A stretch of 64,000 nt of DNA from Niameybacter massiliensis. GTDB taxonomy: Bacteria > Bacillota > Clostridia > Lachnospirales > Cellulosilyticaceae. The stretch is from contig NZ_LN875035.1 of assembly GCF_001282685.1 (NCBI RefSeq), positions 1,319,572 through 1,383,571 on the forward strand. The letters run 5' to 3'. The stretch's first letter is position 1. Every line of letters begins with the position of its first letter. The translations under genes were made by a program, and so were the position numbers. Shown piece by piece: positions 54,119 through 63,353 of the stretch. The notes beneath the pieces were generated by a model. The model saw only the letters and a list, made by a program, of their open reading frames with translations. It was not told where the DNA came from and did not search any database.

Positions 54119-54868
54119 TTAACTTACGAAAAATGCTATGGTTGCAATAATCCATAAGTGAGCTGGATAAAAAGTATAGAAGAAATACTTACTCAACACA
54201 CTCTTTGGCCCTCTTTCCCCATTATATAAATAAAGGAATGGAATCACAGAGATAAAAAACCAGTCACTATTAAACATAAGCATCCGCACTGTATCCTGCC
54301 ATATGCCCATATCTTGGTAAGACATCAAAAATAATAAGATACTAAAAATACTCAATACAAGGTTTCTCACCTTTATTTTATTTCTAAACCCATAACAGAT
54401 GAGCATAAATGGAATAACCACTATTCCACCCTCTGTAAAGAACATTCCTACCCCAGTAACAACAATCCCTATGATGATTTTTATACCTAGTAGAAACTTA
54501 GCGTTTAATTTGTTTCCATTCGTAACAAAATACCAAATATTTAATGCCAATATACCCATAGCTAAGGTGAGGAAAATATTATTACTCACATAAATCCCCT
54601 TTGATGTATAAAGATCAGTGAACAAATTATTCCCTAGTGACATAATCCCTGCCCATAAAAACAATCTACCATTGTACTTGAGACGGCTTCTTGTATACAC
54701 AAACCCTTCAATAGCCATATAGGCAAAAAATACAGAAACGCACCGCGTCAGAATGTGAAATACCCCTGCCAAATCTGCTGAAATTAATCTTGGAACATGG
54801 TTTAAATGGTCAAAAACCATGAGGATTGACATAAATAACTTTAATTGTAATGCATTATATCTTTTCAC
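54119..54868 (-). CDS. TraX-family membrane protein
   Basis: Integral membrane protein, about 249 residues with eight or so hydrophobic segments; begins with LQLKLFMSILMVFDHL and contains RCVSVFFAYMAIEGFVYTRS, both typical of TraX, a family named after pilin acetylation in F-type plasmids but widespread on firmicute chromosomes. The C-terminal FYTFYPAHLWII motif is conserved. The open frame reaches 54937, but AGAAGGAGAATTT precedes GTG 54868, which is chosen. It sits alone between the two family-2 hairpins; function in this organism is unknown. Confidence 0.82.
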   Translation of the reverse strand: MKRYNALQLKLFMSILMVFDHLNHVPRLISADLAGVFHILTRCVSVFFAYMAIEGFVYTRSRLKYNGRLFLWAGIMSLGNNLFTDLYTSKGIYVSNNIFLTLAMGILALNIWYFVTNGNKLNAKFLLGIKIIIGIVVTGVGMFFTEGGIVVIPFMLICYGFRNKIKVRNLVLSIFSILLFLMSYQDMGIWQDTVRMLMFNSDWFFISVIPFLYLYNGERGPKSVLSKYFFYTFYPAHLWIIATIAFFVS

Positions 54869-55161
54869 AAATTCTCCTTCTATTTCTTTATTCTTACCAC
54901 CTCTACTAACATACCTAAATTTTTGATAACATGCCATTTCATTAGCTTACATCTATCGAACAATTTTGTAAGATTTCTTTTCCCTACTGGTCACTGGTAA
55001 TACAATATTGTGTATCCCTTGTTGTGAGATAAACTGTAGTAAGGTTCAAGGCTACGCCTATCCTAAAGCTACCTGCCACCTGACATTTTATCACAGCCTT
55101 ACTTATTTTCTTTATTATTCACATTATATTCTATTTGCCCTAAGTTATAAACCATTCTTTT

Positions 55162-55225
55162 CTTAAAACTCCAAAACCCCCGAACCTAGTTTCCTAAGTT
55201 CGAGGGTTTAGTTCATGGAGGTGAG
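55162..55225. repeat. Near-copy of the tmRNA terminator region, family 2 copy c
   Basis: CTTAAAACTCCAAAA, a hairpin (CCCCCGAAC...GTTCGAGGG), then TTTAGTTCATGGAGGTGAG. Matches 57202-57271 at both ends (15/15 and 19/19 bases) with a different hairpin loop. It lies 3' of the OLD nuclease gene, whose own gene starts 5' beside the tmRNA copy. The other sequence in 54869-55281 is unremarkable. Confidence 0.88.
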
Positions 55226-55281
55226 TCGCATCTCCTGATTTTCTCAAAATCAGAATAATTTATCTTAACTTAACAAATCCC

Positions 55282-57102
55282 TCATTTGTTAGCAAGCTCC
55301 ACAAGTTCTTCTATTATTAGTACAATCTCATCAAAGCCTTGTATTTGTTCTTTAGTCATTTTTTTAGATATCTCATTACCATGTTTATTCTCATTATATT
55401 TTCTTGCTTGTAACCCTTGTTCAATAGCTTTTTGTTTTGCAAATTCTAGTTCTTTTTTGGGGTCTATTTTATAATTCTCTATGTTTATTAAATCTACTGG
55501 AATCTTTAATATATCTCCTACTAGTTCTAAAGAAAAGTAGTTTTCTAATTCACCATTCAATACTTTTATTCTATTTTTATTTTTAAGGAAAGTATGTTTT
55601 TGTTCTAAGTATGTTTTTATCTTTGCTACATTATCTTTCGAATGATTATCAGTATCTAGCACAACTAGAAAATCAACTTTAAAGTCACTCAATATATTTG
55701 CATTCGCATACCATTCAATATTCTTACATCCACTCATCTCTATAAAATAAATTCCTAGTTGTCTATAATTATATCCTAAAGTTTGCATCCAGTTCTGAAA
55801 TGCATATTTGTCAGAAATACCTTCTACAAGACAGCAGACTTTTCCTGTTATCACTTCACTAATTTTCATATTCTCCCCTAATTCTGACTCAATATCAGCT
55901 TCAGGAATATGTTGTAATGATATAGTTCCATTAATACCTTTAATGAGTACTATAATATCTTCTTTATCACTTTCATCTATAAATAATGTAGAGTGTGATG
56001 TAAGAATAATTTGATTCCCTTTACTCGTTAATTCTTTTAATGCATAAAACAGTTCTCGTTGCGCACTCAAATGTAAAAATGCTTCTGGCTCCTCAAACAA
56101 GTATAGTACATTTTGATTTGCTAGATGTTTTTCATCTACATTGCCCTTGCTCATTTTTTCTAGAACTACTTGAATTTGATTTTGCGCTCTTAATGCTGCT
56201 ATTAGTACAGACCTTTGAATTCCACTCCCCCTATTTTGCAATTCAGTTTGTACTCCTTCTGCATTTTCCATAAACATAGTAAAAGAAAATCCTTTAGATA
56301 TATCTAACGGCTCTATCTGCTGACACAATTTATCCTCAAAGGCTGCTTGTTCTTTCAAGTTAGTTTGTACTATCTCTAATATTTTATTATTAATATCTTC
56401 TACTTTAGTTGAAATTATATCCAATGCTGCTTCACTTTCTTTATCAACTTTTAACCACTTTTTAACTGTGCTTCTAAATATTTTTCCAAACACTGTAGAT
56501 TCTGAAGTAAGCTTTTGCTCATTAGTATGATCTTGAGAAGCTGGAATAAATATAACTTCTGGAAATCTTATTTTCATTTGCTTCCAAATCTCTACTTCTT
56601 CTATCCATTCTTTTTTTCCTTTTAAACCTTCTAAAGATACTTTCACCTTTCCCCTTAGCTCTTCTATTACGTCTACTTTACTTGGCTTTTTTACAGGGAA
56701 CTCTATCCCTATTTGTGAACCTATCTTTTTTAATCCTGTATAATTTTCTAACTCATCTTCAGTTGGCAATGCTAGCTCTTTCCATATATATACGTTGCTT
56801 TTAATTTTTGCTTTTTCATCTAATTGATAAATTTGTTTTACCTTTATTACTCCTTCATCTTTAAGATGTTCAAAACCTTCTTCTTCAAAATATAATTCTA
56901 TTTCCACTAAACCTTGAGAATCATTCTTACTGAAATCGTCTACTCCAAAGTTTTCATCTCCAAAAAAAATTCTTATTGCTCTAAGCACACTTGATTTGCC
57001 TATATCATTTTTACCAACTATAGTTAACATATTATTTACCATAACTGCTTCGAATACATCTATTCCTCTAAACCCTTTAACTTTTAAATATCTTATATTC
57101 AT
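55282..57102 (-). CDS. OLD-family ATP-dependent endonuclease (AAA-TOPRIM)
   Basis: DNA endonuclease, 606 residues. N-terminal ABC-type ATPase with Walker A IVGKNDIGKSS at about 26-36, signature and Walker B region VLYLFEEPEAFLHL near 330, and LTSHSTLFID; C-terminal TOPRIM domain with CLVEGISDKYAF near 422 and VVLDTDNHSKD near 478 supplying metal-binding acidic residues. No UvrD-like GajB partner is adjacent, so this is a stand-alone (class 1-like) OLD rather than Gabija. Such proteins act in phage defence. It is the only gene between two near-identical terminator-type repeats next to tmRNA. Confidence 0.9.
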   Translation of the reverse strand: MNIRYLKVKGFRGIDVFEAVMVNNMLTIVGKNDIGKSSVLRAIRIFFGDENFGVDDFSKNDSQGLVEIELYFEEEGFEHLKDEGVIKVKQIYQLDEKAKIKSNVYIWKELALPTEDELENYTGLKKIGSQIGIEFPVKKPSKVDVIEELRGKVKVSLEGLKGKKEWIEEVEIWKQMKIRFPEVIFIPASQDHTNEQKLTSESTVFGKIFRSTVKKWLKVDKESEAALDIISTKVEDINNKILEIVQTNLKEQAAFEDKLCQQIEPLDISKGFSFTMFMENAEGVQTELQNRGSGIQRSVLIAALRAQNQIQVVLEKMSKGNVDEKHLANQNVLYLFEEPEAFLHLSAQRELFYALKELTSKGNQIILTSHSTLFIDESDKEDIIVLIKGINGTISLQHIPEADIESELGENMKISEVITGKVCCLVEGISDKYAFQNWMQTLGYNYRQLGIYFIEMSGCKNIEWYANANILSDFKVDFLVVLDTDNHSKDNVAKIKTYLEQKHTFLKNKNRIKVLNGELENYFSLELVGDILKIPVDLINIENYKIDPKKELEFAKQKAIEQGLQARKYNENKHGNEISKKMTKEQIQGFDEIVLIIEELVELANK

Positions 57103-57201
57103 GTTTTCCCCCTAATAATAAAAAAACTTGCCAGCATATCATATCTTCACTGTACAAGGATTAGTCAATTTATCTCTAGTTTTCCAATTTAAGTAATTCT
57201 C

Positions 57202-57261
57202 CTTAAAACTCCAAAATCCTCGAAACACTCTTTTATCAGAGTATTTCGAGGATTTAGTTCA
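57202..57261 (-). terminator. tmRNA terminator, family 2 copy d
   Basis: Minus strand: AATCCTCGAAATACTC and the arm ending GTGTTTCGAGGATTTT form a long stem, starting 9 nt after the tmRNA 3' end. Its sequence ends are repeated at 55162-55225. Confidence 0.85.
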
Positions 57262-57608
57262 TGGAGGTGAGGGGAATCGAACCCCTGTCCGAAAGCCCGT
57301 ATATTGTGGTCTCTACCATCATAGTCACTGTTTTAACATTCCCTCCATGAACCGCCCAGAGACAGGCTGTTCACTTCAGTAGCTTCATGGTTACGGCATT
57401 GTGGGCAAAGCTTAGCACAAGTCGTTCCCCGCTGAGTCGGAGTCTCGTTCTAGGCTGCGGGTGACCTAGAGGAGACTAGCAGCATTAAGCTGCTAATGCA
57501 AAATTATTATCTGCGTTTAATTTAAATGCCAGCTTTTAACGTAGACTCCGGCGTTCTACGGATGGCTGCCCCGACATACGTGACCCCCGTCGAAACCAGT
57601 GCACCCCC
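57262..57608 (-). ncRNA. ssrA: tmRNA (transfer-messenger RNA)
   Basis: Frees stalled ribosomes by trans-translation, with SmpB. The 5' end GGGGGTG pairs with the 3' end CACCTCC-A to form the acceptor stem; the T-arm is GGTTCGATTCC and the D-like part is CTGGTTTCGACGGGGG. The tag reading frame (57485-57529) encodes AFKLNADNNFALAA and a stop, ending in the expected ALAA. About 347 nt. smpB lies directly upstream on the same strand. The single-stranded CCA end is not fully encoded beyond CCA as read (the gene ends TCCA). Confidence 0.96.
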
Positions 57609-57665
57609 TTATTAGATAAGGGTATTCGCTGGGGAATACACATACATGTAGGCAAAGCTTAAGTC

Positions 57666-58136
57666 TTAAATGTTCTTGATCTTGAACTCACGCTCGTTAG
57701 CACGGCGCATGTCTTTCTTAGCAATATCGTCACGTTTATCGTGAAGCTTCTTACCACGTGCAAGACCAATTTCTACTTTGACTAAACTTCCTTTGATGTA
57801 TACTTTAAGTGGTACGATAGTCATACCTTTTGTGGAAACCTCACCGACTAGTTTGTTGATTTCCTTTTTGTGAAGGAGGAGTTTACGTGTACGAAGGGGT
57901 TCTTTGTTAAAGATATTCCCTTTGTCATAAGGATTGATATGCATATTGTAGATGAAGGCTTCTCCATCTTTAATACGGATAAAACTTTCCTTAACTGAGC
58001 CACTGCCTTGGCGGATGGACTTTACTTCTGTTCCAACCAGTACAATGCCTGCTTCAAACGTTTCTTCTATAAAATAATCGTGATAAGCTTTTTTGTTTTG
58101 TGCAATAAGCTTATAGGCATTTGGATTCTTCGCCAT
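57666..58136 (-). CDS. smpB: SsrA-binding protein SmpB
   Basis: RNA-binding partner of tmRNA, 156 residues, cytoplasmic, with an OB-fold and conserved [30 protein letters not shown], and the C-terminal tail [18 protein letters not shown] that enters the mRNA channel. The open frame reaches an ATG at 58169, but AAGAAGGAG precedes ATG 58136, giving the usual MAKNPNAYK start. It lies 57 bp upstream of the tmRNA gene in the same direction. Confidence 0.96.
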   Translation of the reverse strand: MAKNPNAYKLIAQNKKAYHDYFIEETFEAGIVLVGTEVKSIRQGSGSVKESFIRIKDGEAFIYNMHINPYDKGNIFNKEPLRTRKLLLHKKEINKLVGEVSTKGMTIVPLKVYIKGSLVKVEIGLARGKKLHDKRDDIAKKDMRRANEREFKIKNI

Positions 58137-58244
58137 GACTGTTTCTCCTTCTTCTAAAATGTAGTGCATATGTTATTATAACATATCCTACTCATTTTTC
58201 AAGTAGGTGCCGTATACTATTTCTTCCTATTATAGAAGTGTTTG

Positions 58245-58496
58245 CTATAGAAGTATTTGGAGTCCTTTCTCTTCTTCACTATAAGCATTGATCGCTTCAC
58301 CTTCATCTTCTACTCCTATAAGTGTTTTGAGTACTTCAACATTTTCTTCCCATACGTCTTGAAGTTGTTCAATCACGTTTTCTTGCTCACGAGTAGATGT
58401 AGGCTCTACTGTATATTTACTTAAAATTGCTCCTCCTATTACAAGTAGGCCTATGGCATAAGCTATCTTTCTATTCCTTTTAGTTTTCGACTCCAT
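58245..58496 (-). CDS. Small membrane-anchored hypothetical protein
   Basis: About 83 residues. A basic N-terminus (ESKTKRNRK) followed by one hydrophobic segment (about 11-30, IAYAIGLLVIGGAILSKY) suggests an inner-membrane anchor or uncleaved signal, then an acidic extracellular tail. AAAGGAG precedes ATG 58496, preferred over 58514. The family is not recognised; placement between MerR and smpB does not suggest a role. Confidence 0.65.
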   Translation of the reverse strand: MESKTKRNRKIAYAIGLLVIGGAILSKYTVEPTSTREQENVIEQLQDVWEENVEVLKTLIGVEDEGEAINAYSEEEKGLQILL

Positions 58497-58551
58497 GTAG
58501 AGTACTCCTTTCATAATCTGGTTCTATTTATTAGTCCTTATATACACAAAG

Positions 58552-58594
58552 ACCAACTGCCAAACTTTCCTATACAAGTTTGATGCAGTTGGCC
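58552..58594 (-). terminator. Terminator after the MerR regulator
   Basis: CCAACTGCcAAACTT and AAGTTTGatGCAGTTGG form an imperfect 15-bp stem between the MerR stop codon and the small protein gene. Confidence 0.75.
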
Positions 58595-58599
58595 ATATT

Positions 58600-59472
58600 T
58601 TATACCTTTTTATTTAATTTTTCTTCTACATCTTTATTCCATTCAACTGGAATGGAGAGCATAGTAATCGTGTGTTCTTCTTGTCCATTGAGTAAAAAGC
58701 CTGCTACATCATAGGCATAGGTATCTCCTATAACTTGAATTTCATGGGCCTTAATATACTCTACCAACTTCTTATAGAAAGGTTGTACATCCCACTCCCC
58801 CCGTACCCGTAGTGCCACATAGTAGCCTGCTGGCTTCTCATGATAATATTGATTGTCACTTCGTCGATCAATACATGTGTAAATGTGACTAATAGCCTCC
58901 ATCCCTTGTAATGTATGATTTTGTGGAATAATAGCCCCCAACTGATAATCTGAATTCACATCATACTTTTGGCAGATGTCATGTTGTTTTTGAAGCATGG
59001 CTACAAAAGTCATATCTTCATCCTCATTGGATTCAAACTCTCTTGCTGGGATAGCTAGTAAATGTTCTTTTTCAAAATAGCAAATGGTAGGCTCGCCATC
59101 TACAAATTCATTAGAGTTGCCTATTTCTATATTGGCGATGGACTTTCTTATGACCTGTTCCATCTGCTCAATTTCTTTTTTCTTTTCTTCTAAAATTTCT
59201 TGTTGCTTCTTCAGAACTTCTAATACTTTATCAGGATGTTGCTTAGCTAAGTACGCTTTAATTTCCGCTAATGGTGTACCCGTCTTCTTCAAAATATGAA
59301 TCATATGATAGTCATAAAACTGTTCTACATCATAATATAAGTAGCCTTTTTCACTTTCATATAATGGCACCAAAACCCCTAAATTTCTATAATGGCGTAA
59401 CGTCTCTTTGGAAGTCCGACAGAGTTTTGCAAACTCACCTGAAGACAGCTTGGTTCTATTCGTTGATTGCAT
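58600..59472 (-). CDS. MerR-family regulator with GyrI-like effector domain
   Basis: Transcription activator, 290 residues. N-terminal winged helix (about 8-75: SSGEFAKLCRTSKETLRHYR, LGVLVPLY), a coiled-coil dimerisation helix (about 85-125), and a C-terminal effector domain (about 135-290) of the BmrR/GyrI type, which binds hydrophobic or cationic drugs. Divergent from a MATE pump whose promoter has the 19-bp spacer and central dyad that MerR proteins require, so the regulator-target pair is strongly supported. Confidence 0.92.
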   Translation of the reverse strand: MQSTNRTKLSSGEFAKLCRTSKETLRHYRNLGVLVPLYESEKGYLYYDVEQFYDYHMIHILKKTGTPLAEIKAYLAKQHPDKVLEVLKKQQEILEEKKKEIEQMEQVIRKSIANIEIGNSNEFVDGEPTICYFEKEHLLAIPAREFESNEDEDMTFVAMLQKQHDICQKYDVNSDYQLGAIIPQNHTLQGMEAISHIYTCIDRRSDNQYYHEKPAGYYVALRVRGEWDVQPFYKKLVEYIKAHEIQVIGDTYAYDVAGFLLNGQEEHTITMLSIPVEWNKDVEEKLNKKV

Positions 59473-59497
59473 CTTTCTATCTCCTTTAATTTTTCAC

Positions 59498-59528
59498 TTG
59501 ACCGTGTGGTTACCACACACTTTATTAT
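59498..59528 (+). promoter_or_regulatory. MerR-type promoter of the MATE gene
   Basis: TTGACC (59498-59503), a 19-bp spacer containing the dyad GTGTGGT-T-ACCACAC, and TATTAT (59523-59528). The over-long spacer with a centred dyad is the hallmark of MerR-activated promoters. Confidence 0.9.
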
Positions 59529-59568
59529 AACCTTGTTACAAAAATAAACTATAAAGGAGACACATATT

Positions 59569-60894
59569 ATGACTTCATCTTATCAACGCCCTGTTACCTT
59601 TAAAAATATTATGCGTTTTGCCATTCCTACTATTATCATGTCTGTATTTACTTCCTTATACACCATGATTGATGGCTTATTTGTATCTAACTTGATTGGT
59701 ACTCAGGCACTTTCTTCTATTAATTTAGTTGCCCCTATTCTTTCTTTGATTACTGCTATCTCAGCCATGCTTGCTACCGGTGGTAGTGCGGTCATTATGC
59801 GAAAGATGGGCGAACAAAAAGCATCCGAAGCTAAGCAAGACTTCACCATGCTCATCTTGACTAACGTGGTCATTGGAGTGGTAATGATGATTTTAGGCTA
59901 CCTCTTTATGGATACCATCTTTACATCGATGAACATCTCACCTAATGTGCTTAACTACTGCAAAACTTACTTATCACATTATTTACTTTTCACTATTCCA
60001 GTTTTACTTATGTATAACTTTTCTCTCTACATGATTGCAGCAGACAAATCTAAGCTTTCTCTTATTTGCTCTATTGCTGGGGGTGTTACAAACATTGTCT
60101 TAGACTACTTATTAATTGCTGTCTTGGATATGGGGATTGGTGGCGCTGCCATTGCTACAGGTACAGGTTACTCCATTACAGCCATTGCTGGTCTTATTAT
60201 CTTCTCCAACAAGAAAAACCTTTTACACTTTGTAAAGCCTGTTTTCAGATGGCGTACCCTTGTTAAAACCTCCACCAATGGGATTTCTGAGATGGCCACC
60301 TCCCTTGTAACAGGTGTTGTGACCCTCATGTTCAATGCTGCTATGCTGAAATATGTAGGCGAAGACGGCGTTGCTGCCATTACCATTATCATGTATGTAT
60401 TAATGTTTGCCTGCTCCTTCTACACTGGTTATGCCTATGGTGTTGCACCTATGATTAGTTATTATTACGGAGAAGATAACCACGACAAGCTACGTCGTCT
60501 TATTAAACTCAGCTTCACCTTCATTGGAAGTGTTTCTATCCTCTCAGCTATTGGTTCTTTTATTGCCACACCACAGATGGTCAGTATCTTTACACGACCA
60601 GATAATCCTGTTTATGATATTGCCATTACAGGGAATAAAATTTGCTCACTAGCTTTACTCTTTGTAGGGTTTAACATCTTTGCAAGTGGTATGTTTACAG
60701 CCTTATCTAATGGGATTGTCTCCGCAGCACTAGCCCTTTCACGTTCCTTTGTCTTTATGGTAATTGCCATTAGTATCCTTCCCCTTGTATTTGGCATTAC
60801 TGGACTTTGGTTTGCAACACCATTTGCTGAATGCTTAGGTCTCCTTATGGCTGCCTTCTTTTTTAAAAGATATCAAAAACAGTATCGCTATTAA
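59569..60894 (+). CDS. MATE family efflux pump
   Basis: Multidrug exporter, 441 residues with twelve hydrophobic segments; LYTMIDGLFVSNLIGTQALSSIN carries the family N-terminal pattern (shown in part). Start ATG follows AAAGGAGACACAT. Controlled by the divergent MerR regulator through the 19-bp-spacer promoter. Distinct from the first MATE gene at 49-50 kb, which is controlled by a leader RNA. Confidence 0.92.
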   Translation: MTSSYQRPVTFKNIMRFAIPTIIMSVFTSLYTMIDGLFVSNLIGTQALSSINLVAPILSLITAISAMLATGGSAVIMRKMGEQKASEAKQDFTMLILTNVVIGVVMMILGYLFMDTIFTSMNISPNVLNYCKTYLSHYLLFTIPVLLMYNFSLYMIAADKSKLSLICSIAGGVTNIVLDYLLIAVLDMGIGGAAIATGTGYSITAIAGLIIFSNKKNLLHFVKPVFRWRTLVKTSTNGISEMATSLVTGVVTLMFNAAMLKYVGEDGVAAITIIMYVLMFACSFYTGYAYGVAPMISYYYGEDNHDKLRRLIKLSFTFIGSVSILSAIGSFIATPQMVSIFTRPDNPVYDIAITGNKICSLALLFVGFNIFASGMFTALSNGIVSAALALSRSFVFMVIAISILPLVFGITGLWFATPFAECLGLLMAAFFFKRYQKQYRY

Positions 60895-60897
60895 TCA

Positions 60898-60930
60898 AAA
60901 AGCTGTTGCCTAATGAGGCAACAGCTTTTG
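60898..60930. terminator. Bidirectional terminator
   Basis: AAAAGCTGTTGCC TAATGA GGCAACAGCTTTT, perfect 13-bp arms between the convergent MATE and recQ genes. Confidence 0.93.
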
Positions 60931-60933
60931 TAT

Positions 60934-63126
60934 TTAAATTTTATTTTCAATTTTTAGCTTTTCAATCATAAGCTTAATAGCTGTATAGGATACTTCTTCT
61001 GGAAGCAACTCTTTAATCGGTTTAAGTAACGTAATACCTACTTGTCCTATAGCCGCTTCAATAAGAGGTTCTTGTTCTGGTGTCATAAACTGATAGAAGT
61101 CTATCTCTAAGCCTTCTTCCACACATTTGACAAGATGATTATCTACAGTAAAACGTGAGAGACCTCTTTCTTTTGCAATCTCATCTAGAGATATGCCTTC
61201 TTTGTACATCTGATAAGTCGTTAAGTGGCTATCTTTCTTACTTTCTTTCTTAGCTGTCTTACTTGTTGTACTTCCCTTTTCCTTTTTGGCTTCTCTTACT
61301 TCTGGCTTAATGATTTGATTTTCTTGCACGTAATTATTGATAAGAAGTTCAAAGACTTTTCCGTACTTCTCATACTTGGCTACCCCAATCCCATTAATGG
61401 CAAGCATCTCTTCTTGTGTGGTTGGGTAGTACTTGCACATCTCACTTAAAGTTGCATCTGAAAAGACAATGAATGGTGGAATATGATTTTGCTCTGCCAC
61501 TTGCATACGTAAATGTTTTAATTGTTCTAGAAGTTGTAGATCTACTGGTAAGCTCTCCACTTCTGGGACTCTTTCTTTTTCAGATACACGAAGGGCAATA
61601 CGCATATTCACTTGTTTTTGTCCTTTTAAAACCTCATAGCTAAGGGGTGCTAACCTTAATATGGGGAACTTATCTCCATCTAAGGCAATATACTTTTCTG
61701 CAATTAAGAAAGACATCATTTCCTTAATCATCTCTTTACTATATTCACGCATAATGCCATAAGTAGATAAAGTCTGGAATCCAAACTGGCGAATCTTCTC
61801 CGTATTGCCTCCTTTAAGTACATCAATCACAAGAGTCATCCCAAAACGTTCACCCATACGTTTGATACAAGATAAAATCTTTTGTGCTTCTATGGTGATG
61901 TCTTCTTGAGCAATCTCACTGTTACAGTTGCCACAGTGGTCACATAGCTTAGTTGGTGATTCACCAAAGTAACGTAAGATGGCATTTCTTAGGCACCCCT
62001 CTGTGTTACAGTAATCCACCATCTGATTAAGCTTTTCATATTCTAAAGATAAATCTACCCCTAAGCCCGCATTTTCGATTAGCAAACGGTTGGTCATAAT
62101 ATCTGAAGAAGCATACATTAATGTACATGTAGACTCTAGACCATCACGGCCTGCACGCCCTGCTTCTTGGTAGTAACTTTCCATATTTTTTGGCATGTTA
62201 TAGTGAAGGACGTAGCGAATATTAGATTTATCAATCCCCATACCAAAGGCATTAGTTGCAATCATAACACTAGCACGGTCATATAAGAAGTACTCTTGGT
62301 TCATATTACGCTCGCTTTCACTAAGCCCTGCATGGTATCTTACCACTGTCATGCCTTTTGAAAGGAGTTTTTCATATAGAGCATCTACACTCTTTCTTGT
62401 GGAACAATAAATAATTCCACTTTCTCCTTCATGCTTTTTAAGATAATCCAGTGTCCATTCTAGCTTACGCTTCGGTCTTTCTACTTCAAAGTATAAGTTA
62501 GGGCGGTCAAAACCTGTGGTAATGCAATATGGGCCCTGAAGCTCTAATAATGCCAGCATATCTTCCTTAACTTTAGGTGTGGCAGTTGCTGTAAATGCAC
62601 CAACTACTGGGCGATGTGGTAGACTTCTAATAAAGTTACCAACACCTCTATAACTTGGTCTAAAGTCATGTCCCCATTGACTCACACAGTGGGCCTCATC
62701 AATAATGACATAGTCTATAGGCAGTTCTCTACATAAGCTGACAAAGTCATAAGACTCTAGTCGTTCTGGTGCCACATAGATCAGCTTATATCTTCCTTCT
62801 CTTGCATCCTCCATTACCTCTCTATAGGCATGGGCACTGAGTGTACTATTAAGAACAGCAGCTTCTACCCCCATCTCTCTTAAGGCATCCACTTGGTCTT
62901 TCATTAAAGAAATTAAAGGCGAAATGACCAAACTTACACCGCTCCCGCATAAAGCTGGTACTTGATAACAAATAGACTTCCCTGCACCTGTTGGCATAAT
63001 GCCTAGTACATCTTGTCCATTTACCAATGCCCCTATAATTTCTTCTTGTCCTACTCTAAAACTACTATATCCAAAATATTGTTTTAAAATCTCTAATGGT
63101 CTCATATGTTCTATCCTTTGCATCAT
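60934..63126 (-). CDS. recQ: ATP-dependent DNA helicase RecQ
   Basis: 3'-5' DNA helicase in recombination and repair, 730 residues. Helicase core with Walker A MPTGAGKS (44-51), DEAH near 147, TATATP, and motif [15 protein letters not shown] domain with zinc cysteines CDHCGNC; HRDC domain (about 525-600, with [24 protein letters not shown]); and a C-terminal HTH_40-like helix-turn-helix (about 645-725). The first ATG (63126) has a weak ribosome site; ATG 63105 has AAAGGA upstream and gives MRPLEILK, an equally likely start. Confidence 0.95.
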   Translation of the reverse strand: MMQRIEHMRPLEILKQYFGYSSFRVGQEEIIGALVNGQDVLGIMPTGAGKSICYQVPALCGSGVSLVISPLISLMKDQVDALREMGVEAAVLNSTLSAHAYREVMEDAREGRYKLIYVAPERLESYDFVSLCRELPIDYVIIDEAHCVSQWGHDFRPSYRGVGNFIRSLPHRPVVGAFTATATPKVKEDMLALLELQGPYCITTGFDRPNLYFEVERPKRKLEWTLDYLKKHEGESGIIYCSTRKSVDALYEKLLSKGMTVVRYHAGLSESERNMNQEYFLYDRASVMIATNAFGMGIDKSNIRYVLHYNMPKNMESYYQEAGRAGRDGLESTCTLMYASSDIMTNRLLIENAGLGVDLSLEYEKLNQMVDYCNTEGCLRNAILRYFGESPTKLCDHCGNCNSEIAQEDITIEAQKILSCIKRMGERFGMTLVIDVLKGGNTEKIRQFGFQTLSTYGIMREYSKEMIKEMMSFLIAEKYIALDGDKFPILRLAPLSYEVLKGQKQVNMRIALRVSEKERVPEVESLPVDLQLLEQLKHLRMQVAEQNHIPPFIVFSDATLSEMCKYYPTTQEEMLAINGIGVAKYEKYGKVFELLINNYVQENQIIKPEVREAKKEKGSTTSKTAKKESKKDSHLTTYQMYKEGISLDEIAKERGLSRFTVDNHLVKCVEEGLEIDFYQFMTPEQEPLIEAAIGQVGITLLKPIKELLPEEVSYTAIKLMIEKLKIENKI

Positions 63127-63228
63127 TACTCTTATCTCTTACTATAGCTCATTTTGCCCTACTTCTTCAACCTCTCTTCTTATAGAGAAGCTTCTTTATA
63201 TAAGAAAATATAAAAATATAAGAACATC

Positions 63229-63268
63229 TAAAAAGGTGCTGCATCTACTTCTCATGCAACACCCCCAT
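63229..63268 (-). terminator. Terminator after the chemotaxis receptor
   Basis: Minus strand: GGTGTTGCAT and ATGCAGCACC followed by TTTTT, 85 bp after the stop codon. Confidence 0.85.
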
Positions 63269-63353
63269 TTGCTTTATCATTTTAAGCTCTATTTCTACTC
63301 TATTATATCCCTATTACTCTGTATATACCTACTACTTATACCTTTTCATTTTT

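Noticed and set aside
55282-57102. Gabija defence system
   Set aside because: The OLD-type protein resembles GajA, but there is no UvrD-like GajB gene next to it, so only a stand-alone OLD nuclease can be claimed.
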